A model generated the notes under the pieces. The model ran no database searches. It saw only the letters and a list, made by a program, of their open reading frames with translations, and was not told the DNA's origin. A program made the position numbers and the translations under genes. Shown in pieces: positions 56,499 through 64,000 of a stretch of DNA of 64,000 nt; position 1 is the first letter of the stretch; each line of letters starts with the position of its first letter. Origin of the DNA: Halobacillus massiliensis (lineage in GTDB: Bacteria; Bacillota; Bacilli; Bacillales; Halobacillaceae); the NCBI RefSeq assembly GCF_900166625.1, contig NZ_LT800499.1, positions 1,756,115 through 1,820,114 on the forward strand. The letters run 5' to 3'.

Positions 56499-58847
56499 AT
56501 GAATCAACGAATCCTGAAGGTTTTAGAATATAAAAAAATAATAGACCAGCTGACTGAACAGGCAGCATCTTCACTTGGCAAGCAGGAAGCCGAATTTCTA
56601 AAACCATCAACAGATCTTGAAGAAGTGGTCCGCATGCAGAGGGAAACGGATGAAGCCGCTCAGGTACTGTGTTTAAAAGGCCATATTCCATTGGGTGGAA
56701 TCTTTGACATTAAACCGAGCTTAAAACGCACATCTATTGGTGGTGTCTTAAGTGCTCTGGAATGCCTTGATATTGCCAGTACGATATACGGTGGACGACA
56801 GCTGCGAAGGTTTATTGAAGATATGGAAGAACCGGAACTCCCAATTTTAAGAGGATTAATCGGCGAATTATGGCCGCTGAGTGAATTAGAGAGACAAATA
56901 AAAAACTGTATTGATGAAAATGGAACAGTTATGGACGGAGCCTCTGATAAACTGCGGACGATTCGTTCAAGAATCCGTACGTATGAAAGCAGAGTAAGGG
57001 ACAAACTGGATAGTTTGATGAAATCTAAAGCGAGTATGCTTTCTGACGCCATTGTGACCATTCGTAATGACCGTTATGTCCTGCCGGTTAAGCAGGAAAG
57101 CAGAGGATCGATTGGCGGGATTGTTCATGATCAATCTTCCTCAGGTGCTACATTGTTTATGGAACCCCAGGCCGTAGTTGAAGTGAATAATCAGCTGCAA
57201 CAGGCACGAGTTGATGAAAAACGGGAGATCGAACGAATTCTTACGGAGCTTTCTCAGAACATTGCTGAAGAAGAAAGTGAGCTCCGTCATAACGTGGATA
57301 TTTTAGCTGCCGTAGATTTTATGTTTGCGAGAGCTAAACTCGGCCAAAAAATGAAAGCTTCCATGCCGAAGATGAACAATGAAGGCAGGATAAAAATGCA
57401 GCAGGCCCGGCATCCGCTTATCGACCCGGAAGAAGTGGTACCAAACGATATTGAAATCGGCACCGAATTTACTTCAATTGTGATTACCGGACCCAATACC
57501 GGGGGTAAGACAGTTACTTTAAAACTTGTCGGCTTATTTACGCTAATGGCTCAGTCTGGTTTGCAGGTTCCTGCACTGGACGGTTGTGAATTAGCCGTAT
57601 TCGAACAGGTTTATGCAGATATTGGCGATGAACAGTCAATTGAGCAAAGTTTATCTACCTTTTCATCACATATGACGAATATTGTGGAAATTCTTAAACA
57701 CGTCAATGATAAGACGCTTGTACTCTTTGATGAGCTCGGAGCAGGTACTGACCCACAGGAAGGTGCAGCCTTAGCGATGTCGATTCTGGATGAAGTTGTA
57801 GCCCGTAAAGCCCGGGTGATCGCCACGACACACTATCCTGAATTGAAGGCGTACGGCTATAATCGTGAAGGGGTTATTAACGCTTCCGTTGAATTTGATA
57901 TTCAGACATTAAGGCCGACGTATCGGTTATTAATCGGGGTCCCTGGTCGAAGTAATGCTTTTGAAATATCAAGAAGGCTTGGACTTTCTGAAGACATTAT
58001 TCATACAGCTAAGCAGCAGGTAGGTGTTGATTCGCAAAGTGTCGAGAATATGATCGCTTCTCTTGAAGAGTCTACAAGAGAAGCTGAGCGTGATTACAAA
58101 GAGGCACAAAAGACATTGGAAGATGCGGAAAAATTGCATTTGGATATTCAGACACAGTGGCAGCAGTTGGAAGAGAAGAAGGAAAAGCTTTATCAAAAGG
58201 CTGAAGCTAAAGCAGAGAAAGCAATTGAGAATGCCAGGCATGAGGCTGAGCGAATTGTCAGTGAGATTCGCAAAATGAAGAACGAAGCAGGAATGAAAGA
58301 GCACGAATGGATTGAAGCTCGTAAATCATTGGAAGAAGCTCAGCCGCAGCTTACGAAGAAAGAGGGTAAGTCAAAAGCACAAAGTCCTTCTAGTAAGGAT
58401 AAGGATCTTAAACCGGGTGATGAAGTCAAGCATATGACTCTGAACCAGCAAGGTGTCATTTTAGATAAGACAAGCAGTAATGAATATCAAGTTCAGTTTG
58501 GAGTTTTGAAAGTCAAAGCAAAACGAGATGATCTTGAATTTGTCAAAGCTAAACAGCCTTATAAAGAAAAACCTATGGCTACCGTTAAAGGGAAAGCCCA
58601 TCACGTGAAAACAGAGCTGGACCTGCGGGGAGAACGTTACGAAGACGCGTTGAACATGCTGGAGAAATATGTAGATGACGCCTTATTAGCCAACTATCCA
58701 AAAGTTTCCATAATCCACGGAAAAGGTACAGGGGCTTTGCGTAATGCTGTACAAAGCTATGCGAAAAACCACCGTTCAATTTCCTCTTACAGAGCCGGCG
58801 GCATGAATGAAGGTGGAAGCGGAGTAACAGTGTTAGAGTTTAAATAA
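56499..58847 (+). CDS. mutS2: MutS2 ATPase with Smr nuclease domain
   Basis: A 782-residue MutS2 protein. It lacks the MutS mismatch-recognition N-domain and has the lever/clamp core, the ABC-type ATPase ([12 protein letters not shown] Walker [17 protein letters not shown]), a coiled coil (about 515-630) and a C-terminal Smr domain ([12 protein letters not shown]...[11 protein letters not shown]). It restrains recombination and, in B. subtilis, also acts on collided ribosomes. AAGGAGA precedes the ATG; co-transcribed with polX. Confidence 0.96.
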   Translation: MNQRILKVLEYKKIIDQLTEQAASSLGKQEAEFLKPSTDLEEVVRMQRETDEAAQVLCLKGHIPLGGIFDIKPSLKRTSIGGVLSALECLDIASTIYGGRQLRRFIEDMEEPELPILRGLIGELWPLSELERQIKNCIDENGTVMDGASDKLRTIRSRIRTYESRVRDKLDSLMKSKASMLSDAIVTIRNDRYVLPVKQESRGSIGGIVHDQSSSGATLFMEPQAVVEVNNQLQQARVDEKREIERILTELSQNIAEEESELRHNVDILAAVDFMFARAKLGQKMKASMPKMNNEGRIKMQQARHPLIDPEEVVPNDIEIGTEFTSIVITGPNTGGKTVTLKLVGLFTLMAQSGLQVPALDGCELAVFEQVYADIGDEQSIEQSLSTFSSHMTNIVEILKHVNDKTLVLFDELGAGTDPQEGAALAMSILDEVVARKARVIATTHYPELKAYGYNREGVINASVEFDIQTLRPTYRLLIGVPGRSNAFEISRRLGLSEDIIHTAKQQVGVDSQSVENMIASLEESTREAERDYKEAQKTLEDAEKLHLDIQTQWQQLEEKKEKLYQKAEAKAEKAIENARHEAERIVSEIRKMKNEAGMKEHEWIEARKSLEEAQPQLTKKEGKSKAQSPSSKDKDLKPGDEVKHMTLNQQGVILDKTSSNEYQVQFGVLKVKAKRDDLEFVKAKQPYKEKPMATVKGKAHHVKTELDLRGERYEDALNMLEKYVDDALLANYPKVSIIHGKGTGALRNAVQSYAKNHRSISSYRAGGMNEGGSGVTVLEFK

Positions 58848-58871
58848 TCTACACACAGGGAGTGCACGAGT

Positions 58872-59279
58872 ATGACAGGGTTCTGGGAAAACGTTTATGT
58901 TGAAACAGCTGCCAGTTATAGTGTAGCTGTTTTATGCTTAATCCTCTTCATGACGATTTTTGAAATAGTTACGAAATATAACAACTGGAACGAAGTGAAA
59001 AACGGAAACTTAGCGGTTGCTATGGCTACTGGCGGTAAAATTTTTGGTATCGCTAATATTTTTCGCTATTCCATCGAGCATAATGATTCACTTCTTGAAT
59101 CAATGGGATGGGGATTCTTTGGTTTTATCCTCCTTCTGCTCGGTTATTTCATTTTCGAGTTTTTGACTCCATCTTTTAAAATTGATGATGAAATCTCGAA
59201 TGATAACCGTGCGGTAGGGTTTATATCTTTAGTTATATCCGTAGGTCTCTCCTATGTTATAGGGGCCAACATTAAGTAA
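58872..59279 (+). CDS. yshE: DUF350 family membrane protein (YshE-like)
   Basis: A 135-residue, four-helix DUF350 protein (helices about 14-34, 50-68, 78-98 and 112-132). It is a paralogue of the gene at 2285-2680, with the same FEIVTKYNNWNEVK-GN-AVAM segment and VIGANI ending. It sits 24 bases after mutS2 with a GGGAG site, as yshE does in B. subtilis. Its function is unknown; DUF350 members often flank PspA-type genes, but here only mutS2 and a tiny membrane ORF are neighbours. Confidence 0.87.
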   Translation: MTGFWENVYVETAASYSVAVLCLILFMTIFEIVTKYNNWNEVKNGNLAVAMATGGKIFGIANIFRYSIEHNDSLLESMGWGFFGFILLLLGYFIFEFLTPSFKIDDEISNDNRAVGFISLVISVGLSYVIGANIK

Positions 59280-59290
59280 GGGGGCTTATG

Positions 59291-59371
59291 GTGGAAACAC
59301 TGGCAAAAATATTAATGGTTGTCTCAGCTGTATTTGTCATTGTAGGCGTCATTTATATGGTCATTCTTTAA
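59291..59371 (+). CDS. Tiny single-helix membrane protein
   Basis: A 26-residue reading frame that begins with GTG (or ATG at 59288) just 11 bases after the DUF350 gene. AAGGGGG overlaps that stop codon and lies six bases before the GTG. The product is a single hydrophobic helix, (M)ETLAKILMVV followed by SAVFVIVGVIYMVIL, with no charged residue after position 6. It may be a small partner of the DUF350 protein or a membrane regulator. Translation is not proven; I rate it as plausible from spacing and composition only. Confidence 0.5.
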   Translation: METLAKILMVVSAVFVIVGVIYMVIL

Positions 59372-59443
59372 TTTAAATTATTAAAAGACATTACCTTAAG
59401 TTAGAAGATTTAATGATCCTGCTTTTAGACAAAGAAATCAAAT

Positions 59444-59487
59444 AACGCGTGAAATCCTGGTCTTTGCATCAGATTTCACGCGTTTTC
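59444..59487 (+). terminator. Terminator after polX-mutS2-yshE
   Basis: AACGCGTGAAATC and GATTTCACGCGTT form a 13-base stem with a 15-base loop and a T-rich tail. Confidence 0.9.
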
Positions 59488-59563
59488 TGTTTTTCGCAGG
59501 ACATTTTCGCCCATCAGGAGCAAGTTAGACAGGCAGTTCTGTTTGCCTTCCTTAAGAGATACG

Positions 59564-60133
59564 GACCCGGGGAACCGACTCATTTCCCCCTGGCCCTTTA
59601 TGTTTTTTGGACTAACGGAACACTGAGTAAGAAGAGACTTTTTCCTGTAGAGTAGTTACTAAAAATACAGCGTTCCGTTCATACCATCGTCGATAAAGAG
59701 GCTGGGAAATGGTGAGACTCCTGCAGGGAGATAGAGCCATGGTGAGATCCGCGAGTGCAGCGAGCTAGCTCACCGGCTCCCCGCGGAAAGCGAGCTATTT
59801 CCCAGCCGCTTTTTTCATACTCGATAAACGGGACAGCCCATTCTCTATTCAAACTCATAAGGTATAAGAAAATAACGGTTAGACTCCTGCAGAGAGAAGA
59901 GCCAAGGGAGACCACGAGTGCAACGAGCTAGCTAACCAGCTCCCCGCGGAAAGCGAGCTATTTCCCAGCCGCTTTTTTCATACTCGATAAACGGGACAGC
60001 CCATTCTCTATTCAAACTCATAAGGTATAAGAAAATAACGGTTAGACTCCTGCAGAGAAAAGAGCCAAGGGAGACCACGAGTACAACGAGCTAGCTCACC
60101 AGTTCCCTGCGGAAAGCGAGTGATTTCCCAGCC
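59564..60133 (-). repeat. Composite B-linker-A-A-A repeat array (reverse)
   Basis: The gap of about 1 kb before lcfA holds a shrunken B remnant (about 59564-59606), the linker (59607-59699), one complete A unit with GGCTGGGAAAT...ATTTCCCAGCC ends (59700-59807) and two A units that have lost their left end (about 59876-59970 and 60039-60133). Orientation is opposite to the 45-kb array. Bases 60134-60320 hold no gene I can support; a degenerate ggctgggagttggcgag half-site remains near 60212. Confidence 0.86.
59785..60110. repeat. Tandem direct duplication, 163-bp period
   Basis: The segment from gaaagcgagctatttccc through cgataaacgggacagccc to ccagctccccgcg is present twice in near-identical form, offset by exactly 163 bases (for example acgggacagc at 59828 and at 59991). 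Near identity implies a recent duplication inside the repeat array. Confidence 0.9.
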
Positions 60134-60321
60134 ACTTTTCTCCAAACGAGATAAAGGAAAAGGCTTTTACTAATTCAAAATAGAGAAAAATCAATGGAAA
60201 CTTTGTGCCTTTGGCTGGGAGTTGGCGAGCCACTTTACTGCTACGAACTAGACACCAGCCTTCTAAGAAGCTATTTAAAATAGGACTAACCTCTTGGTAA
60301 ATTACGCACATTTAATTAATA

Positions 60322-60351
60322 TTTCAAATTTTTTGCAAATACAGTTATAAT
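60322..60351 (+). promoter_or_regulatory. Promoter candidate for lcfA
   Basis: TTTCAA (60322-60327) and TATAAT (60346-60351) are 18 bases apart. I see no FadR box here, unlike the promoter before fadR. Confidence 0.55.
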
Positions 60352-60383
60352 GTAAGTATAAAAAGGTGGGAGGGGAATCGAGT

Positions 60384-62093
60384 ATGGTCAATGAATCACG
60401 TCCTTGGCAAAAACATTATCCGCCAGAAATACCTGTCAATTTAACCTATGATGAAAAACCTCTGCACGATTATTTAAAAGAAAGCGCGTTAGATTACCCA
60501 AAAAAGAAAGCGCTTTATTTTATGGGGAAGGAATTGACCTATGAAGAGGTATACACGGATGCAAGAAAACTTGCTGGCTACCTGCAAAAGCTTGGTTTAG
60601 TAAAAGGTGACCGTGTATCCATTATGCTGCCTAACTGTCCTCAATCGGTTATTGCCTATTACGGAGTACTGATGGCGGGAGGAGTGGTCGTCCAGACGAA
60701 CCCATTATATATGGAAAGAGAACTCGAATACCAATTAAAGGATTCGGAAGCAAAAATGATTCTTTGTCTCGATATTCTTTATCCTAAAGTAGCTCATATT
60801 AAGTCAGCTACTCAGCTCGAACACGTAATTGTGACAGGAATCAAAGATTATCTTCCATTTCCAAAAAATAAAATCTATCCGTTCATTCAAAGAAAACAGT
60901 ATCAAATGCTTATTAAACCCGAACGTACGACGGATACTCATTTATGGTATCATCTTATGAAAGAAAGCAGTGGAGAAGTAAAGCCGGTAGAAGTGAATCC
61001 TAAAGAGGATTTAGCGCTTCTTCAGTACACAGGCGGAACCACGGGATTTCCTAAAGGTGTGATGCTAACACATTTTAACCTTGTAGCAAACACACAGATG
61101 TCCGTAAAATGGCTTTATAAATGTGAAAGAGGAAAAGAAACAGTACTTGCCATCCTGCCATTCTTTCATGTATATGGAATGACGGCCGTGATGAACTTAT
61201 CAGTCATGATGACAAACCGAATGGTTCTTATGCCGAAATTTGAACCTCTTGATGTATTAAAGATCATTGAAAAGCAGAAACCTACCCTTTTCCCGGGAGC
61301 CCCTACTATTTATATAGCCCTGCTGAATCATCCGGACCTCAAGAAATATGATCTCTCATCAATCGAAGCATGTCTGAGCGGATCTGCTCCTCTGCCTGTA
61401 GAAGTACAGGAACAATTCGAGAGAGTAACAGGAGGAAAACTCGTAGAAGGATATGGACTTACAGAAACTTCTCCGGTTACACACTCCAACTTTATCTGGA
61501 CGAATCGCATTAGCGGCAGTATTGGAGTACCATGGCCTGACACTGATGCAAAAGTTATAAAAATGGGAACGGATGATGCTGCGGATGTTGGTGAAATTGG
61601 CGAAATTGCAGTTAAAGGACCGCAAGTGATGAAGGGTTACTGGAAGAGAAAAGAAGATACAGAAGAGGTCTTAAGTGAAGACGGCTGGTTCCGTACGGGC
61701 GATATGGGTTATATGGACGAAGAAGGTTACTTTTACGTTGTGGATCGCAAGAAAGATATGATCATAGCAGGCGGTTATAATATTTACCCACGCGAAGTCG
61801 AAGAGGTGCTTTATGAACACGAGGCTGTTCAAGAGGCTGTTATTATCGGCGTCCCTGATCCGTACCGTGGAGAGACAGTCAAAGCTTTTATCGTTAAAAA
61901 ACCGAACAGTGAAATTACTGAAGAGGAACTCAATGAATTTTGCAGAAAAAATATGGCAGCCTACAAGGTCCCTAGAATTTATGAATTCAGAGCTGAGTTA
62001 CCAAAAACGGCGGTCGGAAAAATTTTACGTCGTACACTGGTGGAAGAAGAAAGAAAAAAGATCGAAGAATCTAAACCTTTACAGAATTCCTAG
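60384..62093 (+). CDS. lcfA: Long-chain fatty acid-CoA ligase
   Basis: A 569-residue AMP-forming acyl-CoA synthetase that activates fatty acids for beta-oxidation. The P-loop-like motif YTGGTTGFPKGVM, the YGLTETSPV motif, GWFRTGDMGYMDEEGYFYVVDRKKDMI and the C-terminal catalytic lysine region KTAVGKILRRTL are intact. I chose ATG at 60384, after AGGGG; the GTG at 60366 lies upstream of it and overlaps no better site. fadR follows after an 87-base gap with its own promoter. Confidence 0.96.
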   Translation: MVNESRPWQKHYPPEIPVNLTYDEKPLHDYLKESALDYPKKKALYFMGKELTYEEVYTDARKLAGYLQKLGLVKGDRVSIMLPNCPQSVIAYYGVLMAGGVVVQTNPLYMERELEYQLKDSEAKMILCLDILYPKVAHIKSATQLEHVIVTGIKDYLPFPKNKIYPFIQRKQYQMLIKPERTTDTHLWYHLMKESSGEVKPVEVNPKEDLALLQYTGGTTGFPKGVMLTHFNLVANTQMSVKWLYKCERGKETVLAILPFFHVYGMTAVMNLSVMMTNRMVLMPKFEPLDVLKIIEKQKPTLFPGAPTIYIALLNHPDLKKYDLSSIEACLSGSAPLPVEVQEQFERVTGGKLVEGYGLTETSPVTHSNFIWTNRISGSIGVPWPDTDAKVIKMGTDDAADVGEIGEIAVKGPQVMKGYWKRKEDTEEVLSEDGWFRTGDMGYMDEEGYFYVVDRKKDMIIAGGYNIYPREVEEVLYEHEAVQEAVIIGVPDPYRGETVKAFIVKKPNSEITEEELNEFCRKNMAAYKVPRIYEFRAELPKTAVGKILRRTLVEEERKKIEESKPLQNS

Positions 62094-62102
62094 GAAAAGT
62101 TA

Positions 62103-62156
62103 TTGACAGTGTAATTTTTGGACTGTAATATAATAGATGAATGACCATTCATTCAT
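62103..62156 (+). promoter_or_regulatory. fadR promoter with FadR (TetR-type) operator
   Basis: TTGACA at 62103-62108 is followed by TAATAT at 62126 (17-base spacer) or TATAAT at 62129 (20-base). Immediately downstream, ATGAATGA and TCATTCAT arms around CCAT (62137-62156) form an eight-base perfect inverted repeat. This matches the operator of Bacillus FadR, so fadR-fadB-etf should be autorepressed and released by long-chain acyl-CoA. Confidence 0.85.
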
Positions 62157-62180
62157 TTTTGGCAAAGGCAGGGATTACAC

Positions 62181-62771
62181 GTGAATAAAAACAAACCAAA
62201 ATACAAACAAATCATCGAAGCAGCAGTTGTCGTTATGGCTGAAAATGGATATCACTCTTCGCAAGTTTCAAAGATTGCTAAAAAAGCGGGAGTGGCGGAT
62301 GGTACCATTTATCTTTACTTTAAGAACAAAGAAGATATTTTAGTATCACTATTTCAAGACAAAATGGGTCAGTTCATTGAAAGAATTGAATACGAGACCA
62401 CTTCAAGGCAGTCAGCTGAAGAAAAACTGCTTACACTGATTGAAACGCATTTTAAGCAGCTGGCTGCCGATCATCACTTAGCTATTGTTACACAGCTGGA
62501 ACTGCGTCAGTCGAACAAGGAACTGCGCACCAAAATAAATAATGTGTTAAAGCGTTATTTGGCTGTGATCGACAATATCGTGGAAGAAGGTATTCGTGAA
62601 GAGCTGTTTCGGGATAACCTGAACCGCCGGCTTGTTCGTCAGCTGATTTTTGGGATGATGGATGAAACGGTAACAAATTGGGTTATGAAGGATCAGCGCT
62701 ATAACTTAGAAGAACAGGCAGAAGACGTCCATAGTTTTATCGTCAATGGACTGGCCCGGTCTCGATCATAA
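62181..62771 (+). CDS. fadR: TetR-family fatty acid degradation repressor FadR
   Basis: A 196-residue TetR regulator. The N-terminal helix-turn-helix (about 10-55; GYHSSQVSKIAKKAGVADGTIYLYF) binds DNA and the helical C-domain binds long-chain acyl-CoA in the B. subtilis homologue. The GTG start at 62181 follows the operator-promoter region by about 25 bases. It is followed within 14 bases by fadB, so the repressor is in its own target operon. It is unrelated to the GntR-type regulator at 13624, despite the shared FadR name. Confidence 0.95.
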   Translation: MNKNKPKYKQIIEAAVVVMAENGYHSSQVSKIAKKAGVADGTIYLYFKNKEDILVSLFQDKMGQFIERIEYETTSRQSAEEKLLTLIETHFKQLAADHHLAIVTQLELRQSNKELRTKINNVLKRYLAVIDNIVEEGIREELFRDNLNRRLVRQLIFGMMDETVTNWVMKDQRYNLEEQAEDVHSFIVNGLARSRS

Positions 62772-62784
62772 GGAGTGAGTGTCA

Positions 62785-63558
62785 GTGTCTACGATGAAAG
62801 TTCAGCTGAACGGGGCATTAGCAGAAATTACGATAGACAGCCCGCCGGCAAATGCATTATCGAGCCATATTTTAAAAGATTTATCACACGAGCTTGATCA
62901 AATTGAACAGAATAAGGAAATCAAAGGGGTTTTGCTTAAAGGAGAAGGGAGATTCTTTTCAGCAGGAGCTGATATTAAAGAATTTACTTCGTTTCAGGAT
63001 TCTTCAGGATCAGGAGGACTTGCAAAGAAAGGCCAGGAGCTTTTTAATCGAATTGAAAGCTTCCATATCCCGGTGATTGCGGTTATTCATGGAGCGGCAT
63101 TAGGCGGCGGCCTGGAACTGGCGATGGCCTGCCATATCCGTTATGTTGCTGACAATGCGAAGCTGGGGCTTCCTGAATTAACCTTAGGTATTATCCCGGG
63201 TTTTGCAGGTACACAGCGTCTGCCGCGTTATGTAGGAACAGATAAAGCTTATGAAATGATTCTAACCGGCACTCCAATTTCCGGACAAGAGGCTGCTGCC
63301 TGCGGGTTAGCTACAGCAAGCTTCCCTGAAGAGAAAATTTTTGAAGAAGCAAACAAACAAATCAGTAAAATGATATCTAAAAGCGGCCCGACTATCCATG
63401 AGATTATGAAGCTGATTCCCTATGCCCACACTCCTCAGCTTTTTGAAGGAATGGAGCAGGAAGCAAAGGCGTTTGGTGAGGTTTTTGCCAATGAAGATGC
63501 TAAAGAAGGGGTACAGGCTTTTATAGAAAAAAGGAAACCAGTGTTTAGAGACCAATAG
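62785..63558 (+). CDS. fadB: Enoyl-CoA hydratase
   Basis: A 257-residue crotonase that hydrates trans-2-enoyl-CoA in beta-oxidation. The oxyanion-hole motifs are SAGADIKEFTS (about 60) and HGAALGGGLELAMACH (about 100), with catalytic glutamates in ELTLGIIPG. I prefer GTG at 62785, nine bases after AAGGAG; GTG at 62779 lies only four bases after it. It forms fadR-fadB-etfB with the following gene. Confidence 0.93.
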   Translation: MSTMKVQLNGALAEITIDSPPANALSSHILKDLSHELDQIEQNKEIKGVLLKGEGRFFSAGADIKEFTSFQDSSGSGGLAKKGQELFNRIESFHIPVIAVIHGAALGGGLELAMACHIRYVADNAKLGLPELTLGIIPGFAGTQRLPRYVGTDKAYEMILTGTPISGQEAAACGLATASFPEEKIFEEANKQISKMISKSGPTIHEIMKLIPYAHTPQLFEGMEQEAKAFGEVFANEDAKEGVQAFIEKRKPVFRDQ

Positions 63559-63575
63559 AACAGGAGGAATCTTAT

Positions 63576-64000
63576 ATGAACATTTATGTTTTAATGAAAC
63601 GTACGTTTGACACAGAAGAAAAGATCTCTATCGGCGGAGGCCGTATTGACGAGGAAGGCGCAGAGTTTATTATTAACCCTTATGATGAGTACGCAGTCGA
63701 GGAAGCAATTAAATTGCGTGATGAACATGGCGGGGAAGTTACTGTTGTTACTGTTGGCGAGGAAGATGCCGAGAAGCAGCTAAGAACTGCTCTTGCGATG
63801 GGGGCGGATAAAGCCGTACTCATTAATACAGAAGACGATCTTGAAGAAGGAGATCAATACACTACTGTTAAAATTTTAGAAGCTTACTTTGAAGATAAAG
63901 AAGTAGACATTATTCTTGGCGGAAATGTAGCGATTGATGAAGCGAGCGGACAGGTTGGGCCAAGATTGGCAGAGCGCCTTGATATCCCATGTGTAACTAC
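63576..64000 (+). CDS. etfB: Electron transfer flavoprotein beta subunit (partial)
   Basis: The first 141 residues of EtfB, running off the window. The start MNIYVLMKRTFDTEEKI, ALAMGADKAVLI and the region DIILGGNVAIDEASGQVGP, which contains the AMP/FAD-domain signature, are recognisable. EtfB takes electrons from acyl-CoA dehydrogenases together with EtfA. An AGGAGG site precedes the ATG; etfA is expected next. The gene belongs to the fadR-fadB operon. Confidence 0.95.
   Translation, partial: MNIYVLMKRTFDTEEKISIGGGRIDEEGAEFIINPYDEYAVEEAIKLRDEHGGEVTVVTVGEEDAEKQLRTALAMGADKAVLINTEDDLEEGDQYTTVKILEAYFEDKEVDIILGGNVAIDEASGQVGPRLAERLDIPCVT

Noticed and set aside
59449-59655. Frame covering the yshE terminator and the B remnant
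   Set aside because: It starts inside a terminator hairpin and reads through repeat sequence.
59785-60133. Origin iterons or attachment site
   Set aside because: The tandem copies are type A repeat units; no DnaA boxes, integrase or tRNA gene accompanies them.

Overview
The window reads as a core chromosomal segment of a low-GC, spore-forming member of the Bacillaceae. The gene order ytkL–ytoI–ytpI–nrnA–ytrIH–dnaE–malic enzyme–accDA–pfkA–pyk–fxsA–ytvI–citZ–icd–mdh–phoPR–polA–mutM–ytaF–coaE–gapB–speD–nrdR–dnaBI–ytxC–thrS–infC–rpmI–rplT–ysdAB–M42 peptidase–sspI–ysgA–pheST–rnhC–zapA–cvpA–polX–mutS2–yshE–lcfA–fadR–fadB–etfB closely follows the corresponding part of the Bacillus subtilis map. Sporulation genes (ytrH, ytrI, ytvI, ytaF, ytxC, sspI) support a spore former. 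A moderately halophilic genus such as Halobacillus is my guess from protein similarity and repeat style; it is not proven by the sequence.

Layout. 1-4970: a stress-type operon (DUF4178, PspA, DUF4247, DUF350, membrane-anchored spermidine-synthase-like protein, UPF0173 hydrolase) behind a near-consensus sigma-W promoter. 5.1-8.7 kb: ytoI, ytpI, nrnA and the sporulation pair ytrH-ytrI. 8.8-25.6 kb: dnaE and a central carbon block (malic enzyme with its probable GntR-type regulator, accDA, pfkA-pyk, citZ-icd-mdh, a MaoC-like dehydratase). 26.6-34 kb: phoPR, polA-mutM-ytaF-coaE. 34.3-40.2 kb: gapB, speD, an unknown small protein, nrdR, dnaB-dnaI, ytxC. 40.2-44 kb: T-box/thrS and the L20-type leader/infC-rpmI-rplT. 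44-48.8 kb: small membrane proteins, sigma-W-driven ysdB, a dimeric dUTPase, an M42 peptidase, sspI and an rRNA-type methyltransferase. 48.8-52.6 kb: T-box/pheST. 52.7-59.4 kb: rnhC, zapA-cvpA, polX-mutS2, a second DUF350 gene and a tiny membrane ORF. 60.4-64 kb: fatty-acid degradation genes lcfA-fadR-fadB-etfB; etfB runs off the end.

Non-coding content is the most distinctive part. Four intergenic regions hold composite arrays of related hairpin-like repeats (type A with GGCTGGGAAAT ends, type B with GGGCC(T)GGGGAAAC ends) joined by a conserved linker of about 90-100 bp. They lie in alternating orientation at about 19.8, 25.7, 45.1 and 59.6 kb, and a half element sits at the window start. 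One array carries a recent tandem 163-bp duplication.

Regulatory sites readable by eye include two sigma-W promoters with identical spacing, a perfect FadR-subfamily GntR operator at the malic enzyme promoter, a perfect CcpN-type box over the gapB -10, several CcpA cre candidates, a FadR (TetR) box, two T-boxes, an L20-type leader and an ATT start codon for infC. I see no CRISPR array, prophage, insertion-sequence transposase, tRNA or rRNA gene, or defence island. The least described item is the sigma-W operon linking PspA and DUF350 to an aminopropyltransferase-like membrane enzyme.
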